From the NCBI GenBank assembly GCA_016756725.1, contig JAESII010000004.1, forward strand, positions 124,001 to 188,000: a stretch of 64,000 bases of DNA. The letters run 5' to 3'. This document shows, piece by piece, positions 42,173 through 51,132 of the stretch. Every line of letters starts with the position of its first letter. The stretch's first letter is position 1. The position numbers and the translations under genes are program-made. Below the pieces are notes generated by a model, which saw only the letters and a list, made by a program, of their open reading frames with translations, did not search any database and had not been told where the DNA came from. The stretch comes from Synergistaceae bacterium (lineage in GTDB: Bacteria > Synergistota > Synergistia > Synergistales > Aminithiophilaceae).

Positions 42173-43570
42173 CTAGCCGACGTAGCGGAACTTGGTGCCG
42201 CCGAAAAGTTCGCCGTCGTCGGTGAAACGGATCCGGGGAAGGGCTTTGTTCCCCTCTTTCTGGCGGATCAGGGCGTAGTCGGTGCTGCTTTCGGCAAGAC
42301 GGGAAGCCAGGACCGCAGCCATTTCCGCCGGATCGCCCGTCGCACCCGGCCGAAGTTCGAGAAGGATCTCCAGTACCGGTTCGAGGGCTTCATTCTCCCT
42401 CTTGCGGATCTGGAACTGTCCCGTGCAGCAGGAGCAAAAAAGCTCCTGGCCCTCGACGATCTCGCGGATCTGCTCGACGAGGATGTTGGCACCGCAGAAG
42501 GTGACGCCGCCGTCGATGCGCCCCCAGACGAGGACGAAGGGAAGCTCCCGGACCCGATCGAGGGCCCCGCCGCGCCGGAAGAGGAGATCGAGGGGGTCGG
42601 CCCCGGCGTCGCGGAGGCGCTCCATCATCTCGTCGTAGCCGATGAGGGTGGCCCTGTCGCCCGTGCGGTACCGCAGGAGCGGGACGGCCTGGTACTTGGA
42701 GACGACGAGCTCCTCGCCGTCGCGTTCGACGTGGAAGGCCGAAGGGTCGTACTGACAGAGGGAGGGGATCTCATCCCTGCCGAGGACGGCCCGGGCCAGT
42801 CCCCGCTCGTAGAGGCAGCGGCGGATGGCGATGGCCAGCGTCGTCTCCTTGCCGAGGCTGCCGAAATCGGTCGATCCGTAGCCGGAGACGATGCTGTGCA
42901 GGGCCCCGGCCTCATAGCCCATGAGGCCGTTGAGGTGATCGCGGTAGCGTTCGCTGTAGCCCTCGCCGGCCAGGCGGAGGCCGAGCCGGTAGGAGGCAAG
43001 GGGCAGGCCCCGGTCTGCGGCCTTCTCCAGGATGGTCCGGGCGAAGGGAGGGTAGCTGTAGAGGACCGTTCCGGCGAACTGTCCCGCGAAGGCTCCCAGG
43101 AGATCGACGGCCTCGTCCAGGTCGAGGCCTGGCGTAACCATCGTGAGGCCCCCCTTCTGGACGCCGAGATTCCTCAGCCCCCAGGAGGTGAGCTCACCGC
43201 TGATCCAGGAGCCCAGGGCGAGGGAGACGACGGCGAAGACGGGATTCGTGGAGAGGGAGAAGGACTCGTCAAGATCGCTGTAGAGCCAGTCGGCGACGTA
43301 GCGCTCCTGCTCGGGAAGCTGAGGCCAGAAAAAGGGCTTGCCCTTCGTCCCCGAACTGCGGCAGAGGACATGCTTGCCCCTCAGGGTCCCGTCAAGGCAG
43401 AGTTCTTCCAGGGGATAGGCCTTGATGTAGTCGCCCTTGGAGGTGAAGGGCAGGGCGGCCAGGTCCTCGGCGGACGAGACGTCGGGAACGGTGCCGCACC
43501 TCTTTTCCAGATAGGCCCGGTAGGCGGGTACGCGTTCGACGGCCAGACGGTAGAGGGCGACGACGTCCAT
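42173..43570 (-). CDS. Divergent PaaK-like adenylate-forming enzyme
   Basis: The 465-residue protein is a PaaK-type acyl-adenylating enzyme with CRSSGTKGKPFFWPQ, a long central domain with GYGSTDFGSLGKE in place of the usual YG-x-TE motif, LLRYRTGDRATLIGYDEMM, and FGGTKFRYVG at the C-terminus. It resembles CoA-ligase-like proteins of unassigned substrate that act on aromatic or fatty acids. It stands apart from the PaaK gene at 17.8 kb and lacks a transporter partner. Confidence 0.75.
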   Translation of the reverse strand: MDVVALYRLAVERVPAYRAYLEKRCGTVPDVSSAEDLAALPFTSKGDYIKAYPLEELCLDGTLRGKHVLCRSSGTKGKPFFWPQLPEQERYVADWLYSDLDESFSLSTNPVFAVVSLALGSWISGELTSWGLRNLGVQKGGLTMVTPGLDLDEAVDLLGAFAGQFAGTVLYSYPPFARTILEKAADRGLPLASYRLGLRLAGEGYSERYRDHLNGLMGYEAGALHSIVSGYGSTDFGSLGKETTLAIAIRRCLYERGLARAVLGRDEIPSLCQYDPSAFHVERDGEELVVSKYQAVPLLRYRTGDRATLIGYDEMMERLRDAGADPLDLLFRRGGALDRVRELPFVLVWGRIDGGVTFCGANILVEQIREIVEGQELFCSCCTGQFQIRKRENEALEPVLEILLELRPGATGDPAEMAAVLASRLAESSTDYALIRQKEGNKALPRIRFTDDGELFGGTKFRYVG

Positions 43571-43698
43571 CTGATTCAGCTCCTCCCGAAAACTCGGTCT
43601 GTTTTTCTCGCGGCGCTGTTTTTCAGTATCGCCCTTTTCGGCACCCCTGGAAAGGGGTGTATGATGAAAGCGAAAACGCCTCAGGAGGAGGGGACACC

Positions 43699-45306
43699 GT
43701 GAACTTCGACGCCCACAGCTACCGCCACCCGTCGCGGCGCAACGTCGTCTTCGCCTCGCGGGGGATGGTGGCCACCACCCACCCTCTCGCCGCCCAGGCG
43801 GGACTGGAGATGCTCAAAAAAGGCGGCAACGCCGTCGACGCCGCCCTGGCCACGGCGGCGAGCCTGACCGTCCTGGAGCCGACGTCCAACGGCGTCGGCG
43901 GCGACGCCTTCGCCCTCGTCTGGCACGAGGGACGCCTTGCGGGCATCAACGGCAGCGGACCGGCTCCAATCGGTCTTGACGGCGACCTCTTCCGCTCCCG
44001 GGGACTGACCAAACTGCCCGCCTTCGGCTGGCCGGCCGTCACCGTTCCCGGCGCGCCGGCCACATGGGCGGCCCTGAGCGGGCGGTACGGACGGTTTTCC
44101 CTGGGCGAGGTGCTGGCCCCGGCCATCGCCTACGCCGAAGAGGGGCACCCCGTGGCGCCCAACGTGGCCCTCCTCTGGGAGCGGGCGGCCTCACGGTTCG
44201 GTGCGGCCCTTGAGGGCGAACGCTTCCGCCCCTGGTTCGAGACCTTCTGTCCCGATGGACGCCCCCCCCGGGCGGGCGAGTCCTTCTCCATCCCCGCTCT
44301 GGCCCGCAGCCTGAGAGCCATCGCCGCATCGCAGGGACGGGACTTCTACGAAGGCGAGCTGGCCCGGCGGCTCTTGGCCTTCTCCGACGCCACCGGAGGC
44401 TGGCTGACCGCCGAGGACCTGGCCTCGTTCCGCCCCGAATGGGTCGAGCCCATCGGCGTCGATTATCGGGGCTACCGGGTCTGGGAGATCCCCCCCAACG
44501 GCCAGGGGATCATCGCCCTCATGGCCCTCAGGATCCTCGAGGGCTTCGCCTTCACCCACCGTGACGACGCCCGCACCGCCCACCTCCAGATCGAGGCGAT
44601 GAAGCTCGCCTTTGCCGACGGGGCCCGCCACGTCGCCGACAGGCGCTTCGCCGACGTCCCCGTCGAGGAGCTCCTGAGCGACGCGCACGCCGCCAGGAGA
44701 CGGGCCCTCATCAGACCCGACGAGGCCCTGCCCCCCGGGGCCCCCCTGGCCGATCAGGGCGGCACGGTCTACCTCGCCGCCGCCGACGGCGAGGGGATGA
44801 TGGTCTCCTACATCCAGAGCAACTTCTGGGGCTTCGGCTCGGGCCTCGTCGTCCCCGAGACGGGAGTGGCCCTCCACAACCGGGGCCTGGGCTTCCGTCT
44901 CGATCCCGATCACCCCAACAGCCTCAAAGGGGGCAAACGGCCCTACCACACGATCATCCCCGGCTTCGTCAGCCGCGGCGACGAGCCCCTGGGCCCCTTC
45001 GGCGTCATGGGCGCCTTCATGCAGCCCCAGGGCCACCTTCAGGTCCTGATGAACGCCATCGATTTCGGCCACAATCCCCAGGAGGCCCTCGACGCGCCCC
45101 GGTGGCAGTGGACATCGGGCAGGACCGTCGAGGTCGAACCGGGCTTCCCCCATCCCCTGGCCCTCGCCTTGGCCCGCAAAGGCCACGACCTCCGGCCCGC
45201 CCTGGAGTCGACCTCCTTCGGCAGAGGCCAGATCATCTGGCGTATGGGCAAGACCCTGGCGGGAGGGACGGAACCGAGAGCCGACGGGGCCATCGCCGCC
45301 TGGTAG
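43699..45306 (+). CDS. ggt: Gamma-glutamyltransferase
   Basis: From GTG 43699 (AGGAGGAGGGG upstream) the protein has 535 residues. Family motifs are MVATTHPLAAQAGLEMLKKGGNAVDAA, EPTSNGVGGDAFALVW, FRPEWVEPIGVDYRGYRV and the autoprocessing DQGGTVYLAA, where Thr356 would be the nucleophile after cleavage. No signal peptide, so it is the cytoplasmic (YwrD/acylase-like) type. It hydrolyses or transfers gamma-glutamyl groups from glutathione and gamma-glutamyl peptides or related amides. Its 3' end abuts a decayed cheW gene on the other strand. Confidence 0.9.
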   Translation: MNFDAHSYRHPSRRNVVFASRGMVATTHPLAAQAGLEMLKKGGNAVDAALATAASLTVLEPTSNGVGGDAFALVWHEGRLAGINGSGPAPIGLDGDLFRSRGLTKLPAFGWPAVTVPGAPATWAALSGRYGRFSLGEVLAPAIAYAEEGHPVAPNVALLWERAASRFGAALEGERFRPWFETFCPDGRPPRAGESFSIPALARSLRAIAASQGRDFYEGELARRLLAFSDATGGWLTAEDLASFRPEWVEPIGVDYRGYRVWEIPPNGQGIIALMALRILEGFAFTHRDDARTAHLQIEAMKLAFADGARHVADRRFADVPVEELLSDAHAARRRALIRPDEALPPGAPLADQGGTVYLAAADGEGMMVSYIQSNFWGFGSGLVVPETGVALHNRGLGFRLDPDHPNSLKGGKRPYHTIIPGFVSRGDEPLGPFGVMGAFMQPQGHLQVLMNAIDFGHNPQEALDAPRWQWTSGRTVEVEPGFPHPLALALARKGHDLRPALESTSFGRGQIIWRMGKTLAGGTEPRADGAIAAW

Positions 45307-45347
45307 ACCGACGCAAAAGGGGGAGCTGACGGCATCGACCCGGGCCT

Positions 45348-45787
45348 GATCCCTTTCGGAGAGGACCCGCGTCAGGTCGAGGAGCACGACGAGTCTGCCG
45401 TCGATCTTGGCGATGCCCGTGACCTGGTTCGCCTCGGCCCTGCTTTCCATGAAGGCCAGTTGCGCCACGGGGCGGATCTCCTCGTCGGCGACGCGCAGGA
45501 TCTCGCTCACCCCGTCGACGACGATGCCGATCCGTCTTTTGCCCTGCTGGCCGATGACCACCTTCTTCTGGTCCTCGGCCACCTCCGAGGGAACCATGAA
45601 AAGCGAGCCGCCAGGTCGACGAGGGTGACCAGCTCGCCCCGGAGGTTGATGACGCCCCGGACGAAATCGGGAGCTCCCGGCAGGCTGGGGCAGCTCTCAA
45701 AGCGCACGATCTCCCGCACGCCGGCCATATCGACGCCGAAGTGCTCCCTGCCGGACTGAAAAGGACGATCTGCTGTTCTCTCTCCAT
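45348..45787 (-). pseudogene. cheW remnant with two frameshifts
   Basis: Three frames together make a CheW protein. ATG 45787 begins MEREQQIVLF. A one-base loss in a T run (about 45767) shifts to SGREHFGVDMAGVREIVRFESCPSLPGAPDFVRGVINLRGELVTLVDLA. A two-base gain near 45615 then shifts to FMVPSEVAEDQKKVVIGQQ and VDGVSEILRVADEEI through LLDLTRVLSERD. No stop is found in that frame before it runs into the end of the ggt gene. CheW couples chemoreceptors to CheA, but this copy is non-functional unless the shifts are sequencing errors. Confidence 0.7.
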
Positions 45788-45791
45788 CCCG

Positions 45792-45944
45792 TCACCCCTT
45801 TCCCACCGCCACGAGGCCGGCGGCTCCATCGAGCTTGAAGAAGGCCACGTGGCGGGTCAGCTCCTCGCTGATGCCGGACAGGCCCTCAGCCCCCTGGGCG
45901 ACCCGTTCCGCCGCCGGGGCCACTTCGGTGACCTGGCTGGCCAC
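45792..45944 (-). pseudogene. Chemoreceptor (MCP) C-terminal remnant
   Basis: About 50 codons upstream of the cheW remnant read VASQVTEVAPAAERVAQGAEGLSGISEELTRHVAFFKLDGA and end in a TGA, matching the last helix and tail of a methyl-accepting chemotaxis protein. The rest of the receptor is missing; the homology stops at about 45944. It shares strand and spacing with cheW, so a receptor-cheW pair has been deleted down to fragments. Confidence 0.6.
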
Positions 45945-46022
45945 AAAGAACCCCCCGGAATGTCCCAGGCAACAACCCTTGTAGGTTCGAGTCTTCTGCC
46001 GCCCCGAATCTCCCCCCTATGG

Positions 46023-46087
46023 AAACAGGCATGGACAGGTGAGCCCCGGCCTCACGGCCGGGGCTCACCTGTCCATGCCTGTTTTTG
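46023..46087 (+). terminator. Very strong hairpin terminator
   Basis: Arms of 29 bases (46023-46051 and 46056-46084) are perfectly complementary around TCAC, followed by TTTTTGC-like sequence. Oriented as a plus-strand terminator, yet no plus-strand gene precedes it directly; it may belong to the ggt transcript or be left from a deleted gene. Confidence 0.75.
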
Positions 46088-46163
46088 CGTTCTTCGCTTG
46101 TCGGCAAGGATCAGGCGTCTCAGTCCTCTCCCCTGGGGGACGCTCCAGGGCTGACGCCGTCAG

Positions 46164-46182
46164 GAAAAGGGGCCAGGCCCCT
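46164..46182 (-). terminator. Terminator of the EamA gene pair
   Basis: On the minus strand AGGGGCC and GGCCCCT are separated by one base and followed by TTTTCC, 29 bases after the stop of the EamA gene. Confidence 0.6.
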
Positions 46183-46210
46183 CCTTTTCAACCCCGCCCC
46201 GAAGACTTCC

Positions 46211-47119
46211 TCATTCGAGCTTTTTCGCCAGGGGCCCCGCCGTGGCCAGCGATTCCCATTCGGCCAGGAGGACGCCGACGAGAACGAGGAGGCCGCCCAG
46301 GGCGAACTGGGCGTTCCACTGGTCCCGCCCCATGGCGATGGCCAGGAGAAAGCCGAAGGGGCTCTCAAGGGAGAGGAGGATGGCCGCGTGGGTCTCGGGC
46401 GTGTAGCGCTGGGCCACGGTCTGGACGAGAAAGGCCAGGACCGTCGCCCCCAGGGAGACGAAGAGGATGCCTCCCCAAAGAGGCGGCGAGAGGGTCAGGC
46501 CCGGGAAGGGCTCGAAGAGAAGGGCCGCCGTGACGAGGATGACGCAGGCCACGTCGATCTGGATCACCGTCAGGGCCAGAGAGTCCATGCGGCGCGTGAA
46601 GAAGCCGAGGGCGATGAAGTGGACGGCGATGGCCAGGGCCATGAGGGCCGAGAGGGCGTCGCCGGCGTTGAAACGCATGCCCGGAGAGAAGGCCATGACG
46701 AGAAGCCCCGCCGTCGTCGCCAGGGCGCCCCCGATGGCCCAGAACGAGGGGAGGCGGCGGTAGAAGAGGGCGAAGAGGAAGGGGACCATGACGACGTTCG
46801 TCCCGGCAATGAAGGCCTGCTTGCCCGGCGTGGAGAGCTTGAGTCCCCAGACGTGGCAGAGGAAGAGCCCCGAGACGAGAAACCCCACGAAGACGGCTCC
46901 GGTCAGGTCGGTCCTGTCGATGGACCGCAGCCTTTTGTGGAAGAGGGCCGTCAGGATCGCGGCGCTCAGGGTGAAACGAAAGGCCAGGACCCAGAGGGGG
47001 GACAGGTGCTGGAGGAGGTAATCGGTGACGGGGTAGCCGGCACCCCAGATGAGGGCCATGACCAGCATGGCCCCGTCGGCGGCAAGGGTCTGAAGACGGG
47101 ACAGGCGAGGGGGAGCCAC
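46211..47119 (-). CDS. EamA/DMT-family transporter
   Basis: The 302-residue protein starts at GTG 47119 with GGAGG upstream and has ten membrane helices in two EamA repeats (residues 15-145 and 160-290). Motifs include ALIWGAGYPVTDYLLQHLSPLWVLAFRF and ALLLSLESPFGFLLA. The substrate is unknown; family members export amino acids or metabolites. It lies 24 bases downstream of another EamA gene and is probably co-transcribed with it. Confidence 0.85.
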   Translation of the reverse strand: MAPPRLSRLQTLAADGAMLVMALIWGAGYPVTDYLLQHLSPLWVLAFRFTLSAAILTALFHKRLRSIDRTDLTGAVFVGFLVSGLFLCHVWGLKLSTPGKQAFIAGTNVVMVPFLFALFYRRLPSFWAIGGALATTAGLLVMAFSPGMRFNAGDALSALMALAIAVHFIALGFFTRRMDSLALTVIQIDVACVILVTAALLFEPFPGLTLSPPLWGGILFVSLGATVLAFLVQTVAQRYTPETHAAILLSLESPFGFLLAIAMGRDQWNAQFALGGLLVLVGVLLAEWESLATAGPLAKKLE

Positions 47120-47143
47120 GGCCTCACCTCCTCTGAGGGCTCC

Positions 47144-48055
47144 TTAGGCTTTGGCCGATTGAGGACTTCTGGCGTTGAGAAAGAGGCCGGTGATGATGAG
47201 CAGGCAGCCGGCGACTTCGGCCCTCTGGGGCATCTGGTTGAGGAGAAAGGCCGTCAGGACGACGCCGCCGATGATCTCCACCGTCGCCGCCAGACTGGCC
47301 GTCGAGGCGTCGACGTCGCGGAGGCCGACGTAGAAGATGGCGTAGGCGACGAGACTGCCGAAGATCCCCAGGGCTCCGATGAGGGCCCATTGGCCCGCCG
47401 TGATCCGGCCCAGGTCAGCCCAGCCGGGGCCGAGGGACTTGCCCAGGCCGAGCCAGAAGGCCGCGAAGAGGTGGGCGTAGAAGAAGAGGGTCACCGTCGA
47501 TATCGCCGACCCGCCCTTGCCGGAGAGGCGGCCGTAGAGGGACTGAAGGGCCATGGCCAGGGCCGCCAGGAGGCCCCAGAAGAGCCCCGGCGGGGAGAAG
47601 CAGCCCGAAAGGGCCGCGCCGGAGCCGAACATGGGGAAGGCGACGCCGGAGAGGATGAGGCCGGCCGCGAAGACCTGAGGCCGCAGGGGCCTCTCGCCGG
47701 TGATGAAGGCGGCGCCGACGAGGGTCATGAGGGGGAAGGTGTAGTGAAGGAGCAGGGCGAAGGGGACGGAGAGCCAGCGCAGGGACATCATGTAGCCGAC
47801 GTAACTGGCGGCGACACCGAAGCCCCCGTAAAAGAGCAGGAAGAGCAGGCGCGAGGGGGCCACGACCAAAGCCTCCCTCTTGCGGAGCAGGAGATAGGGG
47901 CCGCTCAGGAGAAGGACGACGACGACGCGGAAGAAGGCGACCGTCGGAGGCTCGACGCCGGCCTGAATGAGCCCTTTGCCGGCGGGAGAGATGAGAGCCC
48001 AGAGCAGGCCCGCGGCGAAGACGAGCAGGAGTCCCTTGCGGTAGGCACGGTCCAC
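47144..48055 (-). CDS. EamA/DMT-family transporter
   Basis: The 303-residue protein (GTG start, GGAGG 6 bases upstream) has ten helices with LLWALISPAGKGLIQAGVEPPTVAFFRV and, in the second repeat, GSLVAYAIFYVGLRDVDASTASLAATVEI. It is not closely similar to the next EamA protein, so the pair may form a heteromeric transporter or act on different substrates. It begins the two-gene unit. Confidence 0.85.
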   Translation of the reverse strand: MDRAYRKGLLLVFAAGLLWALISPAGKGLIQAGVEPPTVAFFRVVVVLLLSGPYLLLRKREALVVAPSRLLFLLFYGGFGVAASYVGYMMSLRWLSVPFALLLHYTFPLMTLVGAAFITGERPLRPQVFAAGLILSGVAFPMFGSGAALSGCFSPPGLFWGLLAALAMALQSLYGRLSGKGGSAISTVTLFFYAHLFAAFWLGLGKSLGPGWADLGRITAGQWALIGALGIFGSLVAYAIFYVGLRDVDASTASLAATVEIIGGVVLTAFLLNQMPQRAEVAGCLLIITGLFLNARSPQSAKA

Positions 48056-48106
48056 GGCAGATCCTCCCTCTTTAAAACATTACATGCATCGCAGAGATTA
48101 TAAACC

Positions 48107-49132
48107 CTACCTTTTCGGGGGGCAACCGGACGAAAGGGGGCCGTGGTGGGGCGGTCCCTCCTCTGTTCCGTCGTGGCCGTCGTCCAGCTCGGGCGAACCG
48201 GCCAGGCCGGGGCCCGTCAGGGGTTCGACGTGGATGGAGACGAAGGCGTCGTCGCCGAAGAGGCCTCGGAGCCGCCGCTCGGCATCGATGGTGATGTCAT
48301 GGCCCTGAACGACGGAAAGATCGGGGGCGACGAGGACGTGAACGTCGATGGCGACCTGGGGGCCGATGCGTCTCGTCCGGAGATGGTGGGCCCCTTCGAC
48401 GCCTTCGGTGCCCTGAAGGAGGGCAAGAATGGTCTCTTCCGTCTCCGGCGACAGGGAGGCCTCAAGGAGCTCGTTCAGGGAGCCCCTGACGACGGACCAG
48501 GCGACGCGGACGATGGCAAGGGCAACGACGAGGGAGGCCAGCGGGTCGAAGATGGCCCCTTTCGCCCCGAGGGCAATGGCTCCGCCGATGCCGATGAAGG
48601 TGCCCACCGAAGAGAGGGCGTCGGAACGGTGATCCCAGGCCTTGGCCAGGAGAGCCTGGCTGTCGAGCCGGATCGAGGCCTTTTTCGTGTAACGGAAGAG
48701 CCACTCCTTGACGACGATGGAGAGGACCGCCGCGGCGAGGGCAATCATGCCCGGCGGAGAGAGGCTCTCCCCGCGGAAGACGGCGAGGACCCGTCCGGCC
48801 CCGGTCCAGAAGAGGCCGGCGGCGACGGCGGCGAGGGAGAGACCGACGACGGCGGCCGCCAGGGTCTCCACCTTGCCGTGGCCGTAGCTGTGGGAGGCGT
48901 CGACGGGACGGGCGGCGAAGCGGAAGCTCACGGCGGCGACGATGTCGGTGGCGAAATCCGATAGGGAGTGAGCGGCGTCGGCCGCCATGGCGACGCTGCC
49001 GCCCAGCAGGGCCGCAGCGCCCTTGAGGGCGGTCAGGACCAGGTTGACCCACAGTCCGACGAGGGAGACCCGCAGGGCCTCGTCGGCCCTGGAGCGAAGC
49101 CCTTCCTGACGGGACCGGCCTTCTTCGTTCAT
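48107..49132 (-). CDS. Cation diffusion facilitator (zinc/iron/cobalt efflux) protein
   Basis: The 341-residue protein has six membrane helices with the metal-site motifs AADAAHSLSDFATD (helix 2) and WDHRSDALSS (helix 5), followed by a cytoplasmic domain (from about 210). The C-terminus has a His/Asp-rich tail (DDGHDGTEEGPPHHGP). It exports divalent metal ions in exchange for protons. It lies seven bases after the M23 peptidase gene and ends a three-gene operon with M19 and M23 peptidases. Confidence 0.9.
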   Translation of the reverse strand: MNEEGRSRQEGLRSRADEALRVSLVGLWVNLVLTALKGAAALLGGSVAMAADAAHSLSDFATDIVAAVSFRFAARPVDASHSYGHGKVETLAAAVVGLSLAAVAAGLFWTGAGRVLAVFRGESLSPPGMIALAAAVLSIVVKEWLFRYTKKASIRLDSQALLAKAWDHRSDALSSVGTFIGIGGAIALGAKGAIFDPLASLVVALAIVRVAWSVVRGSLNELLEASLSPETEETILALLQGTEGVEGAHHLRTRRIGPQVAIDVHVLVAPDLSVVQGHDITIDAERRLRGLFGDDAFVSIHVEPLTGPGLAGSPELDDGHDGTEEGPPHHGPLSSGCPPKR

Positions 49133-49139
49133 AACCCGG

Positions 49140-49928
49140 TCAGGGCAGATAGCCCATGGGGTCGTGGGCCTTGCCGTTGACCATGACGGAGAAGTGGAGG
49201 TGATTGCCCGTGGCCCGCCCCGTCCGTCCCACGGTGGCGATCTTCTGCCCCTGGCGGACCCACTCGCCCTTCTTGACGAGAAAGGCCGTGCAGTGGGCGT
49301 AGAGCGTCGTCACTCCGTTGCCGTGATCGATCTTGAGCGTCCTCCCGTAGCCGTTCTGCCATCCCGCGAAGAGGACCCGTCCCGACCGGGCGGCGACGAT
49401 GGCCGTCCCCCTCGGGGCGGGAATGTCGATGCCGTCGTGGAAGCTCCGTCCTCTCCTGCCGAAGCAGGAGCTGACCTTGCCGTTGAGGGGCCAGATGAAG
49501 CTCTGTTCCCGTACCTCACGACGGACCGCGGCCCTTTCGTCGCCGTCCTGTCGGCTCATCGTCATGTCGGGGAAGGTGAAGCCCTTCTTGGGCGCGGCGT
49601 GGAGGTCTTCCGTCGTCTCTCCCCTGCTGCGGGCCCGGACCTCCAGCAGGGTCGCCAGCAGCTCCGATCCGGAACGGGGCACGAGGAGGACGACGCCGGC
49701 CTCGAGACCACTGCCGTCGCGGCAGTCGTTGGCCCAGAGCAGGTCCTGCTCGGAGAGGCCAAAGCGCAGGGCCACTTCTGTGGCCGTCTCGCCCGGAGAG
49801 AGGCAGTGCTCCTTCCAGGGCAGTTCTTGAGCCGAGGCGGGGACAGTGACGAGGCAGGCAAGGGCAAGGAGAAAGGCGACTTTCCAAATGCGAAAAGGCC
49901 GGGCATTGCGGTCACGGGGAGGCTTCAT
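49140..49928 (-). CDS. LysM + M23 peptidoglycan endopeptidase
   Basis: The 262-residue protein has an N-terminal signal peptide, a LysM-like module (about 40-85; ETATEVALRFGLSEQDLLWAND) and a C-terminal M23 domain with His164, Asp168 (FHDGIDI), His212 and H243-L-H245. All zinc ligands are present, so it is likely active on peptidoglycan cross-links in the envelope. Its ATG overlaps the M19 dipeptidase stop (ATGA), so they are coupled. Confidence 0.9.
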   Translation of the reverse strand: MKPPRDRNARPFRIWKVAFLLALACLVTVPASAQELPWKEHCLSPGETATEVALRFGLSEQDLLWANDCRDGSGLEAGVVLLVPRSGSELLATLLEVRARSRGETTEDLHAAPKKGFTFPDMTMSRQDGDERAAVRREVREQSFIWPLNGKVSSCFGRRGRSFHDGIDIPAPRGTAIVAARSGRVLFAGWQNGYGRTLKIDHGNGVTTLYAHCTAFLVKKGEWVRQGQKIATVGRTGRATGNHLHFSVMVNGKAHDPMGYLP

Positions 49929-50950
49929 CAGGGCAAGGCTCCTTTCAGGAAACGGTGGAGGTTGGCACCCACGAGGGCCGCCCTCTGGTCTTCTTCGTAG
50001 CCCCGGGTGGCCAGGACCCTGTCGAGATCCTTGAGAGCGCCATGGGTCCTGACGACGTCGAAGGCCTGAAGGTCCGAAAGAGGGGGACCGTCCTTGATGG
50101 CGTCGCAGAGATCGAGGCCGAGACAGACAGGGCCCATGCCGACGAGATCTCGGATGTGGTCGATGTGATCGGCGAAGGATTCCAGATCAGGCCTTTCGGA
50201 GGAGACGAAGGCGCTGCAGGCGTTCATGCCCACCAGTCCCTGCCGGGCGGCGAGGGCTCGGATCTGGTCGTCGGTGAGGTTGCGGGCTACGGGAACGAGA
50301 GAACGGCAGTTGGAGTGGGAGGCCAGGACGGGGCCTTCGAAAAGGTCGAGGACGTCCCAGAAACCCTCGTCGTTGAGGTGGCTGACGTCAATGAAATAAC
50401 CCAGGCGGGCCGCCTCGGCGAGGAGCTCGACACCGAAGGGAGAAAGGCCCCCTCGCCGCCCCTCGCGAAGGGGGCGGAAGTGGCATCCGTCGGCGGCGGC
50501 GTTGCGGCGACTCCAGGCGAGGCCCAGACCGCGGACGCCGAGGTCGTGAAAGACGCGAAGCAGGGCCAGGTCCGTGCCGATCGGCTCGGCCCCCTCGAAG
50601 GAGAGGACGACGGCGACGGCACCGGAATCGCCGGCCGACGCGACGTCGCTCCAGGTCCGGCAGATCCGGAAGAGCCCCGGCGATTCGAGCTCCTCCTCAC
50701 GGAGGGCCGCCACCTGGTCGAGGGCCTGGCGGAGGGCCATCTCGGGAAGGTATTCGTCAGGCACGAAAAGAGAACAGATCAGGAGATCCACGCCGCCGCG
50801 GCGAAGGCTTTCGAGGAAAACCCTCTCGACGACGCGGCGCTCCCCCCGCCTGCGCCTGGCCAGCACCATCAGGGGGAGATCGAAGTGGCCGTCGGCCACA
50901 AAAACGCGGGACAGCAATTCCCCGCCGTCCTCTCGGCTTTTCACGGGCAT
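49928..50950 (-). CDS. Membrane dipeptidase (M19 family)
   Basis: From ATG 50950 the protein has 340 residues and matches renal-type dipeptidases: VADGHFDLPLMV (metal His/Asp), FEGAEPIG, LGLAWSRRNA, DVSHLNDEGFWDVL and ASHSNCRSLVPVARNLTDDQI. It has no signal peptide. It hydrolyses dipeptides, often with D-residues. The operon with M23 peptidase suggests that it handles cell-wall-derived or imported dipeptides. GGAG lies close to the ATG; a GTG two codons later is better spaced. Confidence 0.85.
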   Translation of the reverse strand: MPVKSREDGGELLSRVFVADGHFDLPLMVLARRRRGERRVVERVFLESLRRGGVDLLICSLFVPDEYLPEMALRQALDQVAALREEELESPGLFRICRTWSDVASAGDSGAVAVVLSFEGAEPIGTDLALLRVFHDLGVRGLGLAWSRRNAAADGCHFRPLREGRRGGLSPFGVELLAEAARLGYFIDVSHLNDEGFWDVLDLFEGPVLASHSNCRSLVPVARNLTDDQIRALAARQGLVGMNACSAFVSSERPDLESFADHIDHIRDLVGMGPVCLGLDLCDAIKDGPPLSDLQAFDVVRTHGALKDLDRVLATRGYEEDQRAALVGANLHRFLKGALP

Positions 50951-50987
50951 CCTCTCCTCACCGGTCGGGCTGAAAGGACCGTTATAG

Positions 50988-51016
50988 ATTGTACAACGGA
51001 GACTGGCTCTCACCAA
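50988..51016 (-). promoter_or_regulatory. Promoter of the M19-M23-CDF operon
   Basis: On the minus strand TTGGTG (51016-51011) and TACAAT (50993-50988) are exactly 17 bases apart, 38 bases before the dipeptidase start. Confidence 0.65.
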
Positions 51017-51044
51017 GATGGAGCGTTGCCTCTTGGTATTTTTT
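51012..51044 (+). terminator. Terminator-like hairpin upstream of the YedE-type gene
   Basis: ACCAAGA (51012-51018) pairs with TCTTGGT (51031-51037), and ATTTTTTAT follows on the plus strand. A competing pairing exists: TTGCCTC (51026-51032) with GAGGCAA (51071-51077). Whether a plus-strand transcript runs through it is unclear. Confidence 0.35.
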
Positions 51045-51132
51045 ATGATAATAATTGCTATAACATATCATGAGGCAAGAGTTCTCCGGGAAGAGGGGAA
51101 GTTCTTTTGTCCTCAGAGAAGGAGTGTCGCTC

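Noticed and set aside
45985-46014. tRNA 3'-end-like segment (GGTTCGAGTC)
   Set aside because: The T-arm stem pairs poorly and no anticodon or D arm is upstream; possibly chance or a very decayed remnant.
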